Source: Clostridia bacterium
GTDB lineage: Bacteria; Bacillota; Clostridia; Lachnospirales; Anaerotignaceae
Direction: 5' to 3'
Assembly (NCBI GenBank): GCA_009929735.1
Contig: RZZU01000005.1
Span: 41,780-105,779 of the forward strand
Length of the DNA: 64,000 bases
Position 1 is the stretch's first letter; each line of letters opens with the position of its first letter. The notes under the pieces were generated by a model. The model did no database searches, was not told the origin of the DNA, and saw nothing but the letters and a program-made list of their open reading frames with translations. A program made the position numbers and the translations under genes. Below are positions 36,007 to 45,091 of the stretch, piece by piece.

Positions 36007-37882
36007 AATTATCTCCTGTTTTTTCTTTCATTCTTCTATAAATACCTTCTCTGTCTAAACCATAACGTGCAAATAATTGGCTTTGAGAGCCTTGCTCAAT
36101 AAACCTATCAGGGAATGCCAAGTTTGTAACCGAAATCTGATACCCTGCGTCACTGTAAAACTCCAAAACCTTGGAACCAAATCCACCTTTGCGAAGATTA
36201 TCCTCCACCGTGAAAATTTGACTGCACTTCGACGCAATTTCCTTTAATAATTCTTCATCCAGGGGAGAAATAAAACGCATATTTACAAGCATTGGGGGTT
36301 CCACCCCATCCTCCGTCAAAAGTGCGACAGCCTGCTTTGCAGCTTGGAGCATATGCCCTTCCACCAATACTGCAATTCCTTTCCCTTTTTGTATCACTTC
36401 TGCTTTTGCGAATTGAATCGGTTGTTTATGTTCTGGAAAGTCCGTATCTGCCGTTCCTCTGGGATAGCGTATGGCAACAGGTCCTTCACAAACATTCACT
36501 GCATATTCCAGCATTGCTTCCAGCTCCCAAGCATTTTTGGGCGATAGCACCGTCATGTTGGGAATATGTGTAAGAAAAGAAAGGTCAAAAACGCCTTGAT
36601 GCGTTTCGCCATCCGCACCGACAATACCCGCACGGTCAATGGCAAATACAACATGAAGATTTTCCATGCAAACATCGTGTATGACTTGGTCATACGCCCT
36701 TTGTAAAAAGGAGGAATACACCGCAAAAACAGGCACGATGCCTTGACTTGCCATCCCTGCGGCAAACGTAGTCCCATGCTGTTCGGCAATGGCAACATCA
36801 ATAAAGCGTTCGGGAAACGCAGCCTGAAAAGCCTCAAAGCCTGTACCACTGCACATGGCGGCTGTAATCCCAACGACATTTGGATTTTTTTCGCCCAGCT
36901 CCACCATCTTTTTTCCAAAAACCGCAGACCAACTAGGGCTATCGCTTTTGCCAAGCCCTTTCCCTGTTTTAATATCAAAAGGCCCAACACCGTGAAAAGG
37001 CCCCGGATTTTTTTCTGCCGGCAAATAGCCTTTTCCTTTGGTGGTTTTTACATGAATTAAAATTGGCTCCCTTGTGTCCTTCACATTTTGAAATATTTCA
37101 ATCAATTCCTCTAAATTATGACCATCCACAGGCCCAATATATTTAAATCCGAATTCTTCAAAGACTGCCCCTTCCAAAAAGAGCAGCTTTGCGCTGTCAC
37201 GGACTTTTTCCAAAACCAAATAAGTTGCTTTCCCAAGAAGCGGAACCTGATCCCGAAACTGCTTAAAATTATCCTTAAGCGTACGATAGCGGTTGCTTGT
37301 ACGCAGGCTGTTCAAGTGCTTACTGAGTGCACCCACATTGTGATCAATTGACATCTGATTATCATTTAAAATAACAATCAGATTTGTTTTTTCACGCCCT
37401 GCATTATTCAATGCTTCATAGGCAAGACCACCCGTCATCGAGCCATCGCCAATGACAGCCAAAACATTGTTTTTTTTGCCTTGCAAATCTCTGGCTTTTG
37501 CAATGCCTAATGCCGCCGAAATGGACGTAGAGCTGTGCCCGGCTGCAAAAGCATCCGCTTCACTTTCCTGCGGCTTGGGAAAACCGCTTAAACCGTCTAA
37601 TTGCCGCAAAGTCGAAAAGGCATCTTTCCTGCCCGTCAGTATTTTATGGATATAGGCCTGATGCCCAACATCCCAAACGATTTTATCCTCCGGAAGATTG
37701 AAGATGTATTCTAATGCCACCGTTAATTCGACTACCCCTAAGTTCGACGCCAAATGCCCCCCTGTATTGCAGACATTTTGCAGCAAAAACCACCGAAGTT
37801 CTTTGCAAAGGAGCTCCAATTCCTCTTTCTTCATTTTTTTTATATCTCCGGTGGTTTGGATTTTATCTAATAATCCCCCCAC
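35996..37882 (-). CDS. dxs: 1-deoxy-D-xylulose-5-phosphate synthase
   Basis: A 628-residue TPP enzyme, first step of the MEP isoprenoid pathway (pyruvate plus glyceraldehyde-3-phosphate). The TPP motif is GDGSMTGGLAYEALNNAG. The DXS signature HVKTTKGKGYLPAE and the transketolase domain (AIAEQHGTTFAAGMA, DRAGIVGADGETHQG) are intact. The GTG at 37882 follows AGGTGA. It sits in an operon with a polyprenyl synthase gene, so isoprenoid supply genes are grouped. Confidence 0.96.
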   Translation of the reverse strand: MGGLLDKIQTTGDIKKMKKEELELLCKELRWFLLQNVCNTGGHLASNLGVVELTVALEYIFNLPEDKIVWDVGHQAYIHKILTGRKDAFSTLRQLDGLSGFPKPQESEADAFAAGHSSTSISAALGIAKARDLQGKKNNVLAVIGDGSMTGGLAYEALNNAGREKTNLIVILNDNQMSIDHNVGALSKHLNSLRTSNRYRTLKDNFKQFRDQVPLLGKATYLVLEKVRDSAKLLFLEGAVFEEFGFKYIGPVDGHNLEELIEIFQNVKDTREPILIHVKTTKGKGYLPAEKNPGPFHGVGPFDIKTGKGLGKSDSPSWSAVFGKKMVELGEKNPNVVGITAAMCSGTGFEAFQAAFPERFIDVAIAEQHGTTFAAGMASQGIVPVFAVYSSFLQRAYDQVIHDVCMENLHVVFAIDRAGIVGADGETHQGVFDLSFLTHIPNMTVLSPKNAWELEAMLEYAVNVCEGPVAIRYPRGTADTDFPEHKQPIQFAKAEVIQKGKGIAVLVEGHMLQAAKQAVALLTEDGVEPPMLVNMRFISPLDEELLKEIASKCSQIFTVEDNLRKGGFGSKVLEFYSDAGYQISVTNLAFPDRFIEQGSQSQLFARYGLDREGIYRRMKEKTGDNYGR

Positions 37883-37905
37883 AATGTCACCTGCTCTCTT
37901 TCATT

Positions 37906-38334
37906 TTATATCCAAAGACCTACCACAATCCCCAGAATTCCTCCTGCGAAAACCTCCAATGGCGTATGTCCCAATAATTCTTTCAGTTGTTCCATATCAG
38001 GTACTTCATGCTTTAAAATCAACATATTGATAATTTCGGCCTGCTTTCCCGCCGCACGTCGTATCCCTGCCGCATCATACATCACAACAAAAGCTAAAAT
38101 CAAAGCCACGGCAAACAATGATGAGCCAAAGCCATTATATTTCCCCACACTAAACGCAAGTGCCACCACCAAAGCCGAATGAGAGCTTGGCATACCGCCT
38201 GTCCCCACAATTCTGGTTGCGTCAAAACGTTTTTCTATGATTAAGGTCAAAATTATTTTTGTACTTTGGGCAATCGCCCAAGAAATGATTGCCGCCCATA
38301 AAGGCATATTCGATGTGATTTGCTCAAATCCCAT
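37906..38334 (-). CDS. Divergent PAP2 family membrane protein
   Basis: A 142-residue integral membrane protein with about four hydrophobic segments. It carries the DUF212/YuiD motif GGMPSSHSALVVALAFSVG and a C-terminal LLGHTPLEVFAGGILGIVVG. These residues correspond to parts of the acid phosphatase motif of PAP2 proteins. It lies between the polyprenyl synthase gene and dxs, which suggests action on a prenyl phosphate. That link is inferred from context only. Confidence 0.88.
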   Translation of the reverse strand: MGFEQITSNMPLWAAIISWAIAQSTKIILTLIIEKRFDATRIVGTGGMPSSHSALVVALAFSVGKYNGFGSSLFAVALILAFVVMYDAAGIRRAAGKQAEIINMLILKHEVPDMEQLKELLGHTPLEVFAGGILGIVVGLWI

Positions 38335-38368
38335 ACTCCCAACTTCTTTCTTCTATCCTTCCAAATAT

Positions 38369-39256
38369 TTAGTAAGTTCTTTTCGTTAAATAGTTTGTTA
38401 TATCCTTTAAAAATCCGCAGCTTTCCCCCAGCTCTTCCCAAATAGATTCCGCCTCGTCCGAAAGCGTGCAAGCAATTTTTCTTGATTCTTCGATACCATA
38501 AAGGGTTACATATGTTGTTTTTTCATTTTTTTCGTCACTGTGAATCGGTTTCCCCAATTCTTCCATGGTACTTGTGACATCTAAAATATCATCTAAAATT
38601 TGAAACGCCATGCCGATTTTTTCGCCGGCAAGCGCAAATTTTTCAGCGGTTTCCTCTGTTGCACCGCCCAAAACAGCTCCTGCCTTTAAGGCTGCACGAA
38701 TCATTGCCGCTGTTTTATTGATGTGAATAAAATCAAGGGTTTTTCCTTCTAATGGTTTTCCTTCGAAAGATACATCCACGACCTGGCCAACCAGCATTCC
38801 ATAAATTCCTGCTCCATGGGCAATCGCCTGCAAAGCCCCTGTTGTTTTTTTGCAAGGGTTCGTGAAGCAAGCATCCGCCATGATCTCCATCGCATGGTGC
38901 AATAAGCCGTCCCCCGCAAGTATTGCCATATCTTCACCAAAAACCTTATGGTTGGTCAGCCTTCCTCGGCGGTAATCGTCGTTATCCATCGCAGGCAAAT
39001 CATCATGAATTAAGGAATAGGTATGGATCATTTCCATTGCGCAAGCAAAAGGCACAGCCTCCTGCTTGTCACCGCCTACGGCTTCGCAAGCCGCCAAAAG
39101 CATCATGGGCCGCAGACGTTTTCCGCCAGCAAAAAGACTATATCTCATTGCCTCAAAAATAGTTGGCGGAAACTGTTCTTGCCTTGGAATAAAATTATTT
39201 AAATTCTCTTCTATATATTGAATCCACTGCTTCATTTGTTCTTTTAAATCATTCAT
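38369..39256 (-). CDS. ispA: Polyprenyl (farnesyl/geranylgeranyl) diphosphate synthase
   Basis: A 295-residue trans-prenyltransferase. The first Asp-rich motif is DDLPAMDND and the second is QILDDILDV. A GGKRLRPMML motif binds isopentenyl diphosphate. The short chain-length class (FPP-type) is suggested by its similarity to IspA. It overlaps xseB by four bases, the normal bacterial arrangement xseA-xseB-ispA-dxs. Confidence 0.95.
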   Translation of the reverse strand: MNDLKEQMKQWIQYIEENLNNFIPRQEQFPPTIFEAMRYSLFAGGKRLRPMMLLAACEAVGGDKQEAVPFACAMEMIHTYSLIHDDLPAMDNDDYRRGRLTNHKVFGEDMAILAGDGLLHHAMEIMADACFTNPCKKTTGALQAIAHGAGIYGMLVGQVVDVSFEGKPLEGKTLDFIHINKTAAMIRAALKAGAVLGGATEETAEKFALAGEKIGMAFQILDDILDVTSTMEELGKPIHSDEKNEKTTYVTLYGIEESRKIACTLSDEAESIWEELGESCGFLKDITNYLTKRTY

Positions 39257-39492
39257 TGCTCCTGCTCCTCTGTCTCAAAAGACTCCTCCTGCCATAAGCC
39301 CGCTTCCTTGCGCAAAAGCAGAATCTCTCCCTCAGCCACCGCCAGTTTTTCCTTGCAAAATGCAGAAAGAGTTAATCCTTCTTTATAAAAAGCCACGGCT
39401 TCATCCAAGGAAACCTCTTCCTGTTCCAGCTTTTCAACAATTTCCTCCAGCCGTTCCATGGATTGCTCAAACGTCTGTTTTTTCTTCGTCAC
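39253..39492 (-). CDS. xseB: Exodeoxyribonuclease VII small subunit
   Basis: A 79-residue helical protein. The conserved FEQSMERLEEIVEKLEQEEVSLDEA and FYKEGL segments identify XseB. It joins XseA to degrade single-stranded DNA. It overlaps xseA by 26 bases and ispA by four, so all three are coupled. The acidic C-terminal tail is slightly longer than the core domain. Confidence 0.95.
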   Translation of the reverse strand: MTKKKQTFEQSMERLEEIVEKLEQEEVSLDEAVAFYKEGLTLSAFCKEKLAVAEGEILLLRKEAGLWQEESFETEEQEQ

Positions 39493-40702
39493 GAGCCATC
39501 ACCGCCTTCTCCAATACCTTTGCTTTAATATAACCATCCTGAAGTCGTAAGCGAATCAATTCCCCTGTTTCCACCTGCTTTACCGAAACAATCGCTTTCC
39601 CATTTTCTTTTAATGCCAAGAGATAGCCTCGCTTCATTACTGTAAGCGGGGAGGAAGCGTAAAGCCTTGCCTCAGCAATTCCAATCCTTTCGCCAAAACG
39701 CAGCAGCTTCAAGTTTATGGCTTTTGCCATGTGAAGCTCTGTTTTACCCAAAAGAAGCTGTGTATTTTGAATACGCTCCAGAGGTCTTTTTAAAACAGGA
39801 CGTTCCTTTATATAGAACAGTCTGCGTCTGGAATCCGCTAAAATCGACATGACGTTTTTCTCCAAACGGTTTTCAAGCTGTGCCAACCCTTCCACCCTTT
39901 GCATCAAAGGCTGTGTTGCCAGTTCAGCTGCCGCAGACGGAGTGGGTGCCCGCAAATCGGAAACAAAGTCTGCAATGGTAAAATCCGTTTCATGCCCAAT
40001 GGCAGAAATGACAGGGATTTCCGAAGCAAAAATTGCCCTAGCGACCTTCTCCTCGTTAAATGCCCACAAATCCTCCATGGATCCGCCGCCACGCCCAAGA
40101 ATAATGACATCCGCCTTCCCCCACTCATTGGCAAGCCTTAAGGCGCGGGCAATATCCTCAGAAGCCCTTTCCCCTTGCACCAACGTCGGAAAAACGGCAA
40201 TTCGAACCCTTGGATCTCTGCGCTTTGCAATTTGAATAATATCTCTCACTGCGGCACCTGTCGGTGAAGTAATCACGGCAATGGTTTCTATAAGGGACGG
40301 CATTTCTCTTTTAAAATCCTGATCAAACAGACCTTCTTCTTCCAATTTGCTCTTTAATTGCTCATAAGCAAATTGCAAGGAGCCAATCCCCACCGGCTCC
40401 ATCATTTCGGTATACAGCTGATATTGTCCCGTTTTTTCATACAGGGAAACATGCCCGTATAAAATTACACTCATTCCGTTTTCTGGCATAAAAGGCAAAC
40501 AAAATGCCTCCTGTCGAAACATCACACAGGCAATTGCACCCGATGCATCCTTTAAGCTGAAATAAAAATGTCCTCCCGAGTGCGCTTTAAAATTCGAGAT
40601 TTCCCCTTTCACCAAAAGACTGCTCAAAATAAAATCGTTTTCCATCAGGTTTTTGATATACCTGTTTATTTGTCCCACAGAAAAAACCTTTGGCTCAATC
40701 AT
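39467..40702 (-). CDS. xseA: Exodeoxyribonuclease VII large subunit
   Basis: A 411-residue protein. An N-terminal OB fold (FILSSLLVKGEISNFKAHSGGHFYFSLKD) binds single-stranded DNA. The catalytic core carries ITSPTGAAVRDI, GRGGGSMEDLWAFN and SAIGHETDFTIADFVSDLRAPTPSAAAE. A helical C-terminal region binds XseB. It is the first gene of the xseA-recN operon. Two palindromes lie in its 227-bp upstream gap. Confidence 0.96.
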   Translation of the reverse strand: MIEPKVFSVGQINRYIKNLMENDFILSSLLVKGEISNFKAHSGGHFYFSLKDASGAIACVMFRQEAFCLPFMPENGMSVILYGHVSLYEKTGQYQLYTEMMEPVGIGSLQFAYEQLKSKLEEEGLFDQDFKREMPSLIETIAVITSPTGAAVRDIIQIAKRRDPRVRIAVFPTLVQGERASEDIARALRLANEWGKADVIILGRGGGSMEDLWAFNEEKVARAIFASEIPVISAIGHETDFTIADFVSDLRAPTPSAAAELATQPLMQRVEGLAQLENRLEKNVMSILADSRRRLFYIKERPVLKRPLERIQNTQLLLGKTELHMAKAINLKLLRFGERIGIAEARLYASSPLTVMKRGYLLALKENGKAIVSVKQVETGELIRLRLQDGYIKAKVLEKAVMARDEEKTDV

Positions 40703-40739
40703 AAGCTTGCTCCTTTAAAGCTAAGGCATTCTTAACTAG

Positions 40740-40787
40740 TTGTATACAACGTATCATCAAAACTATTCATGAAATGATTTCATGAAT
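40740..40787. promoter_or_regulatory. Paired palindromes upstream of xseA, candidate operators
   Basis: TTGTATACAA (40740-40749) is a perfect 10-bp palindrome. ATTCATGAAAT, one base, ATTTCATGAAT (40765-40787) is a 23-bp palindrome whose arms each contain TTCATGAA. Both lie 38-85 bases before the xseA ATG. The controlling protein is unknown. Confidence 0.5.
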
Positions 40788-40929
40788 TTACTCCTCTAGT
40801 ATACTGTTTTTGTCAGCTTTTTATCCTGAAAGTGGAAATGCCCACCAAATTACATCTTTCAATGTTTCTCCGCCTAAAAAGCAGAACCTCAAAAGGCAGG
40901 GCTGAAGCATCGTTTCCCTAAGAAACGGG

Positions 40930-41334
40930 TTATTGTGCCGCCACCTTGCCTAAAATACCGTTGATAAACCCAGGTGCTTCATCGGAACTGAATTTTTTTG
41001 CTAATTCCACGGCTTCATTAATGGCAACACCCACAGGTGTATCCCCGCTAAATTTAAGTTCATATACAGCCAAACGAAGGATTGCCAAATCCACCTTAGA
41101 CATTCTGTCTGTATTCCATCCTTTTGCACTGTCACCAATGATGATGTCAATCTCATCCATATGACTTCTTGTACCTTCAACCTTACTTACGATAAATTGT
41201 TTATCTTCTTCCTCAACAGGCTCATCCTGTTCCGCAAAGAAAATCTCTTTTACCTGTTCATATTCCTCCGTCTTATTAAAATCCATCTGGAACAGCAGGA
41301 AAAACGCGTTTTTTCTGGCACTTCTTCGACTCAT
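40930..41334 (-). CDS. nusB: Transcription antitermination factor NusB
   Basis: A 134-residue all-helical protein. It has the N-terminal RSARKNAFFLLFQMDFN, an arginine-rich RNA-contact start (MSRRSARK), and the C-terminal VAINEAVELAKKFSSDEAPGFINGILGK. With NusE it binds boxA RNA in rrn antitermination. It lies between asp23 and xseA, the usual Firmicutes order. Confidence 0.96.
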   Translation of the reverse strand: MSRRSARKNAFFLLFQMDFNKTEEYEQVKEIFFAEQDEPVEEEDKQFIVSKVEGTRSHMDEIDIIIGDSAKGWNTDRMSKVDLAILRLAVYELKFSGDTPVGVAINEAVELAKKFSSDEAPGFINGILGKVAAQ

Positions 41335-41411
41335 AATTTAAAATCCTCCACAAAAATTAAAAGGACAAATACCACCCCGAAATTTGGAGTGGTATCCCGA
41401 CAACTCACTGT

Positions 41412-41777
41412 TTATAGTTCTTCTGCACTCTTTACAGCCTTTTCTTTCACAATACCGGACACACTAACATTTACCATAGGTACCTGAAGCCCCGTCATCG
41501 TTTCAACTGCATTTTTAATCTTTTTTTGCACCTCTTCGGCTACCACCTGAACCTTTGTTCCAAAGTTTACGATAATATCCATATCGAGAACCACTTCGTT
41601 CTCGTCTTTGGCAACCTTAACGCATCTTGTTTGACCTTTTTTTCCAAAAAGCTCTGGCAGAGCCTTCGATACATTACCCGAAACTCCCTCCACCTCAAGT
41701 GCAGCAGTAACTGCAATGACACCAATCACTTCGTCTGCGATCTCAATTTGACCGCCCATCAGTTTATTTTCAGACAT
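41412..41777 (-). CDS. Asp23/Gls24 family envelope stress protein
   Basis: A 121-residue DUF322/Asp23 protein, YqhY-like by position before nusB. Core segments are IEIADEVIGVIAVTAALEVEGVSG and the strand-rich VNFGTKVQVVAEEVQKKIKNAVETMTGLQ. The real start is the ATG at 41777, eight bases after AGGAGG; a TTG six bases upstream is rejected. YqhY is linked to acetyl-CoA carboxylase control in Bacillus, an inference not tested here. It has a strong promoter (41858-41886). Confidence 0.93.
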   Translation of the reverse strand: MSENKLMGGQIEIADEVIGVIAVTAALEVEGVSGNVSKALPELFGKKGQTRCVKVAKDENEVVLDMDIIVNFGTKVQVVAEEVQKKIKNAVETMTGLQVPMVNVSVSGIVKEKAVKSAEEL

Positions 41778-41857
41778 TTTCAATACCTCCTGTCCTTTTT
41801 ATACATGATTCTATGCATTCATAGAAAATTCATACACAATAAGCATTGTTGGGTTTC

Positions 41858-41886
41858 ATTATAGCAGAAAAAGCAACAGGATGCAA
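41858..41886 (-). promoter_or_regulatory. Sigma-A promoter of the asp23-nusB unit
   Basis: On the minus strand: TTGCAT, a 17-base spacer and TATAAT, followed by a leader of about 75 bases that contains a TTCTATG/CATAGAA hairpin. Confidence 0.65.
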
Positions 41887-42237
41887 ATAAATATACATTC
41901 TTTAATCATACATATTTAAACAAAATTAAGCGGTCAAAGTCAGATTACATAAATGCCCAACAGCAGTTTCACGGCCACTTTTTCTGTCAAGCCCCCAAAG
42001 AAAATTTTCTTTAGGATACCTGCATTTTTGCAACCGCAAAACCGTTTTTTGGTTTATCAATGTATCTGTTTTAATCGCTTAATGGCTGTATTAATTTTAC
42101 GAATCATGGGAAGCAATGCTTTTCCTACTGATTCAGAATGTGAAAAAATTCATGGAAATACAAACGTATTGTACATTACTGCTATGCAAATTTTAAGTAT
42201 ACACCTGCATGGATATGAACTGATTTCAGCATATTTT
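41887..42237. other. Gap between spoIIIAH and asp23
   Basis: A 350-bp stretch marks the break between the sporulation operon and the housekeeping block. It includes a short AAACC/GGTTT hairpin near 42040. An open frame on the plus strand has no family likeness or ribosome site. Confidence 0.5.
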
Positions 42238-42873
42238 TTATTTCGTCAAGGGATTTATTCTGATCTGATCAGCTTTAAAGCCTGTTTTACGCTTAACAAT
42301 ATCCTCAATTTGTGCAATCTCTGCATCGGATAGACTTGACTTATCCACAACAACATCAACGGTTTCGTCATCAATGCGTACATACGCCTGACTAAAGCCC
42401 TTTGCTTCGATCATCGCCTCCGCAGCCGTTTCTTTTTCAATTCTTTCCTGCAATTGCAGCATACTGTCGCCACATTTGTCCTTCTGACTTTGACTTACAT
42501 TTTCATTATTCAGCATCTCAGACAAAATATCTTTTTGCTTTGCTCTTGCCTGTTCCCTGTCTAATTTTGCTTCGGCAAAAAACTGAGCACCCTCCTGTGT
42601 AGCATCTGCACTGACAAATACTGCCGCACCGTCCCCTGTTGTATCCGAAACCTCTGCGGTAATTGCATCTAAGGAAATATCATCGGCAGAAACATCGTCC
42701 GGCAGTGTTGCATAATCCGATACGACGGCCGCCGCATCCCCCTCCTCGGTAAGCTGTAATGCTGTTTTTGTTTCCTCGGAAGCCTTGCTGTCTTGAAAAT
42801 TTAAGTACCCGGCCGCCGCAATCATAACTGCTAGCGCTGTAACTACTACCTGATTTCTTTTAATAACAAACAT
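42238..42873 (-). CDS. spoIIIAH: Stage III sporulation protein AH
   Basis: A 211-residue forespore-engulfment channel protein. One N-terminal membrane helix (VVVTALAVMIAAAGYLNF) is followed by an acidic linker. The C-terminal YscJ/FliF-like ring domain includes FSQAYVRIDDETVDVVVDKSSL. In Bacillus it forms the mother-cell ring that pairs with SpoIIQ of the forespore. It is the last gene of the spoIIIA operon. Confidence 0.93.
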   Translation of the reverse strand: MFVIKRNQVVVTALAVMIAAAGYLNFQDSKASEETKTALQLTEEGDAAAVVSDYATLPDDVSADDISLDAITAEVSDTTGDGAAVFVSADATQEGAQFFAEAKLDREQARAKQKDILSEMLNNENVSQSQKDKCGDSMLQLQERIEKETAAEAMIEAKGFSQAYVRIDDETVDVVVDKSSLSDAEIAQIEDIVKRKTGFKADQIRINPLTK

Positions 42874-42885
42874 CTTTTTTCCCCC

Positions 42886-43443
42886 TTATTTCATTTTTAA
42901 TATTGCAATTTTATGAGCCGGCACATCCAGCAGCGCCTGCGCTGCATTGCTTAATGCATTGCATACAACAGCATTATCGCCGCCTTCTGCCACAATCACC
43001 ACCCCTTCCACCTGCGGAGAATGCTCCGTCAGTATCACAGGAGATGTTTTTCCGTTCCCATCCTCGGTCATAACCACGGTAGTTTCCTTTTGCAGGTTCT
43101 CATTGGTTTTCCCATTTTCCTGAGAACGACTTTCTTCCGTCTTTTCTTCCTGTGCCAATACGCTTTCGGTGCTTATGCGAAAAGTCAACATTACGTCAAC
43201 CTGTCCTGCCCCCTGAATTTTAGAAAGAATTTCTGCCATACGCCCTTCCATGCCCTGTTCGCTTAAATTTTGCACTGCCGCTGTTTTTTGCTCCGTATTG
43301 ATCTCCTCCGCTTTTTCCTCCGTAGGAAAAAAGGTTTTTCCCAAAACCAAAAGAAGAACACCAATGAGTAATGCCAACAATATGTTATTGCCCGTCTTTT
43401 TATTTTCCGGTCGAAATAAATCCCGCCAAAAGTCTTTTTGCAT
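42886..43443 (-). CDS. spoIIIAG: Stage III sporulation protein AG
   Basis: A 185-residue protein with one membrane helix (NILLALLIGVLLLVLGKTF). A variable linker and a C-terminal ring-forming domain follow (VEGVVIVAEGGDNAVVCN, and LLDVPAHKIAILKMK). In Bacillus it forms a large-pore ring of the mother cell-forespore channel. The spacing to AF and AH is short, consistent with one transcript. Confidence 0.93.
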   Translation of the reverse strand: MQKDFWRDLFRPENKKTGNNILLALLIGVLLLVLGKTFFPTEEKAEEINTEQKTAAVQNLSEQGMEGRMAEILSKIQGAGQVDVMLTFRISTESVLAQEEKTEESRSQENGKTNENLQKETTVVMTEDGNGKTSPVILTEHSPQVEGVVIVAEGGDNAVVCNALSNAAQALLDVPAHKIAILKMK

Positions 43444-43463
43444 CTTAAGTCACCCCTCTTTCG

Positions 43464-43967
43464 TCATTCTTCTACAGCGACCGCCTCCTCCGGCAGTCCA
43501 TATCTTTTCGCTGCATAGGTCTGTATTTTTTTTGCATCTTCCTCGGCACAACCGATGGTAATGCTTTCTATCATGCCGTAGTCCTCATCATCAATCTCTT
43601 GACAAAAAGTTATGTTTACCCACTCAATCTCACTATACTTTTTTGTCAAATCCTCTTTGACTCTATCCTCCAGCACCTGACCATATGCCGCTGTTACACG
43701 CTGCTGTTCTATTTCTTCATAGTCTTGCGAAGATAGAAAAAATTTTTCCAGCCGTACCTGATTTTGAAGCATACCAATCTCCATATGTCCTTTGTCGGTA
43801 CCGAATATTCGCAAAAACGGATTTAATACAGCAGTCAATACCAATACACCAAGAACCAACTCAACATACTTGCGAAAGGAGCCTTCAGGCATCAGCATAC
43901 AAGCCAACGCAGAGAAAATAGTCAAAGCCGTTATAGTTTTTATATATGCGCTTAAGGCCGCCATCAT
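43464..43967 (-). CDS. spoIIIAF: Stage III sporulation protein AF
   Basis: A 167-residue membrane protein. Two N-terminal hydrophobic helices (ITALTIFSALACMLM and YVELVLGVLVLTAVLNPFL) precede a soluble C-terminal domain with WVNITFCQEIDDEDYG. A longer frame reaches 44087 and overlaps spoIIIAE. The AGAGGGG site seven bases before the ATG at 43967 fixes the start. The domain resembles ring-building motifs of secretion systems. Confidence 0.92.
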   Translation of the reverse strand: MMAALSAYIKTITALTIFSALACMLMPEGSFRKYVELVLGVLVLTAVLNPFLRIFGTDKGHMEIGMLQNQVRLEKFFLSSQDYEEIEQQRVTAAYGQVLEDRVKEDLTKKYSEIEWVNITFCQEIDDEDYGMIESITIGCAEEDAKKIQTYAAKRYGLPEEAVAVEE

Positions 43968-43981
43968 TCCAATTCCCCTCT

Positions 43982-45079
43982 CTATAATCCGCCTAAAAGT
44001 AATAAAGCGGATAAAAGAAACATTCCTTCTGTCAGAAAAACTACACCTAGTAATAAGGCTGTGTAATCTCCCGCTGCGCTGATACACTCAACCAACCGTT
44101 CTTCGCAAATAAATTCTGATGCTGCCGCTGTCACCTTAAACACCAGTAAGATCACGGTAAGCTTCACCAGCAAAGGAATGCACAGCAGCAGCAGAAAAAT
44201 TGCCGCTCCCGCCAAGGTTCCGCTTTTCAGCGTTCCTGCAACTGCCGCCGCTGTTTCTACCGCCCCTCCCATCACATCGCCAACAACAGGAACCGAGCCA
44301 ACGGCTATTTTTGCCGTTTTTGCCGCAAGACCGTTTAATGCTCCCCCTCCAATTTTTTGCAAGGAAAGCAAAAGCGAAAAAAGAATTGCAGCCCCCTTTA
44401 ACGTCCAGCTAATCCCTTGCCGAAACAGCTCTGCAAACCGAGATAGAATGGGTTTTTCGGAAATATGGTCAGCCATTTCCAGTGCCACCGCTAAAAGAAT
44501 CGCCGGCACAATAAAATCCCTTATGCCAAAGGACAAAGCCGTGGAGCCTCCCATAATGGTGGGGCCCATCAACGCCGTTTGGGTGAAATTGCCGCCCGAC
44601 ACCGAAAGCACCAAAAAAATCGGAAGCATCCCCAGAAAAACTTTACAGATATGGTCAACTCTCTCCACAACTACGGATGCTATGCTGTAAAACGAAGTGA
44701 TAATCACCACAATCAGCACCATATAGCATACATAAAAGCCCATCTCCCCCACAGACTTCCCATGGAAGGAGCCGCTAAGCTGCTTTAAAACAGCACTTAA
44801 TATTACAACCAAAAGCAACTGCGTCAGTAAACGGCTTTGTGTCTTAAATTCTCCAAAAGCCAATTCCCCAATGGTACGAGGCAAATCTTGAAAGGAAAAG
44901 GAATATTCTCCCGAAATGATGTCCCGTACTAAGGATGCAAAGCTTGTCCCGTCATCCAGACGGGCATCCACATTTTCCAGTCCCAGGGAATCCAACTGAC
45001 TTTCCAGCAAATCTTCCGCATATACAGGAGCGGGAATTAATCCAAAAAGCACAATAAATACGATAAAAATTTTTTTCAT
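43982..45079 (-). CDS. spoIIIAE: Stage III sporulation protein AE
   Basis: A 365-residue polytopic membrane protein with an N-terminal signal-like segment (MKKIFIVFIVLFGLIPAPVYA) and about seven further hydrophobic helices. Family-typical segments are GGNFTQTALMGPTIMGGSTALSFGIRD and VGSVPVVGDVMGGAVETAA. It is an essential membrane part of the SpoIIIA-SpoIIQ feeding tube in Bacillus. Its length is normal. Confidence 0.95.
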   Translation of the reverse strand: MKKIFIVFIVLFGLIPAPVYAEDLLESQLDSLGLENVDARLDDGTSFASLVRDIISGEYSFSFQDLPRTIGELAFGEFKTQSRLLTQLLLVVILSAVLKQLSGSFHGKSVGEMGFYVCYMVLIVVIITSFYSIASVVVERVDHICKVFLGMLPIFLVLSVSGGNFTQTALMGPTIMGGSTALSFGIRDFIVPAILLAVALEMADHISEKPILSRFAELFRQGISWTLKGAAILFSLLLSLQKIGGGALNGLAAKTAKIAVGSVPVVGDVMGGAVETAAAVAGTLKSGTLAGAAIFLLLLCIPLLVKLTVILLVFKVTAAASEFICEERLVECISAAGDYTALLLGVVFLTEGMFLLSALLLLGGL

Positions 45080-45091
45080 TCTCCCCCTCCT

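Noticed and set aside
41953..42333. 126-codon plus-strand frame
   Set aside because: No ribosome site or family likeness, and it overlaps the 3' end of spoIIIAH.
44178..44690. 170-codon plus-strand frame
   Set aside because: It lies entirely antisense to spoIIIAE, a confident membrane-protein gene; Pro/Ala/Thr-rich shadow.
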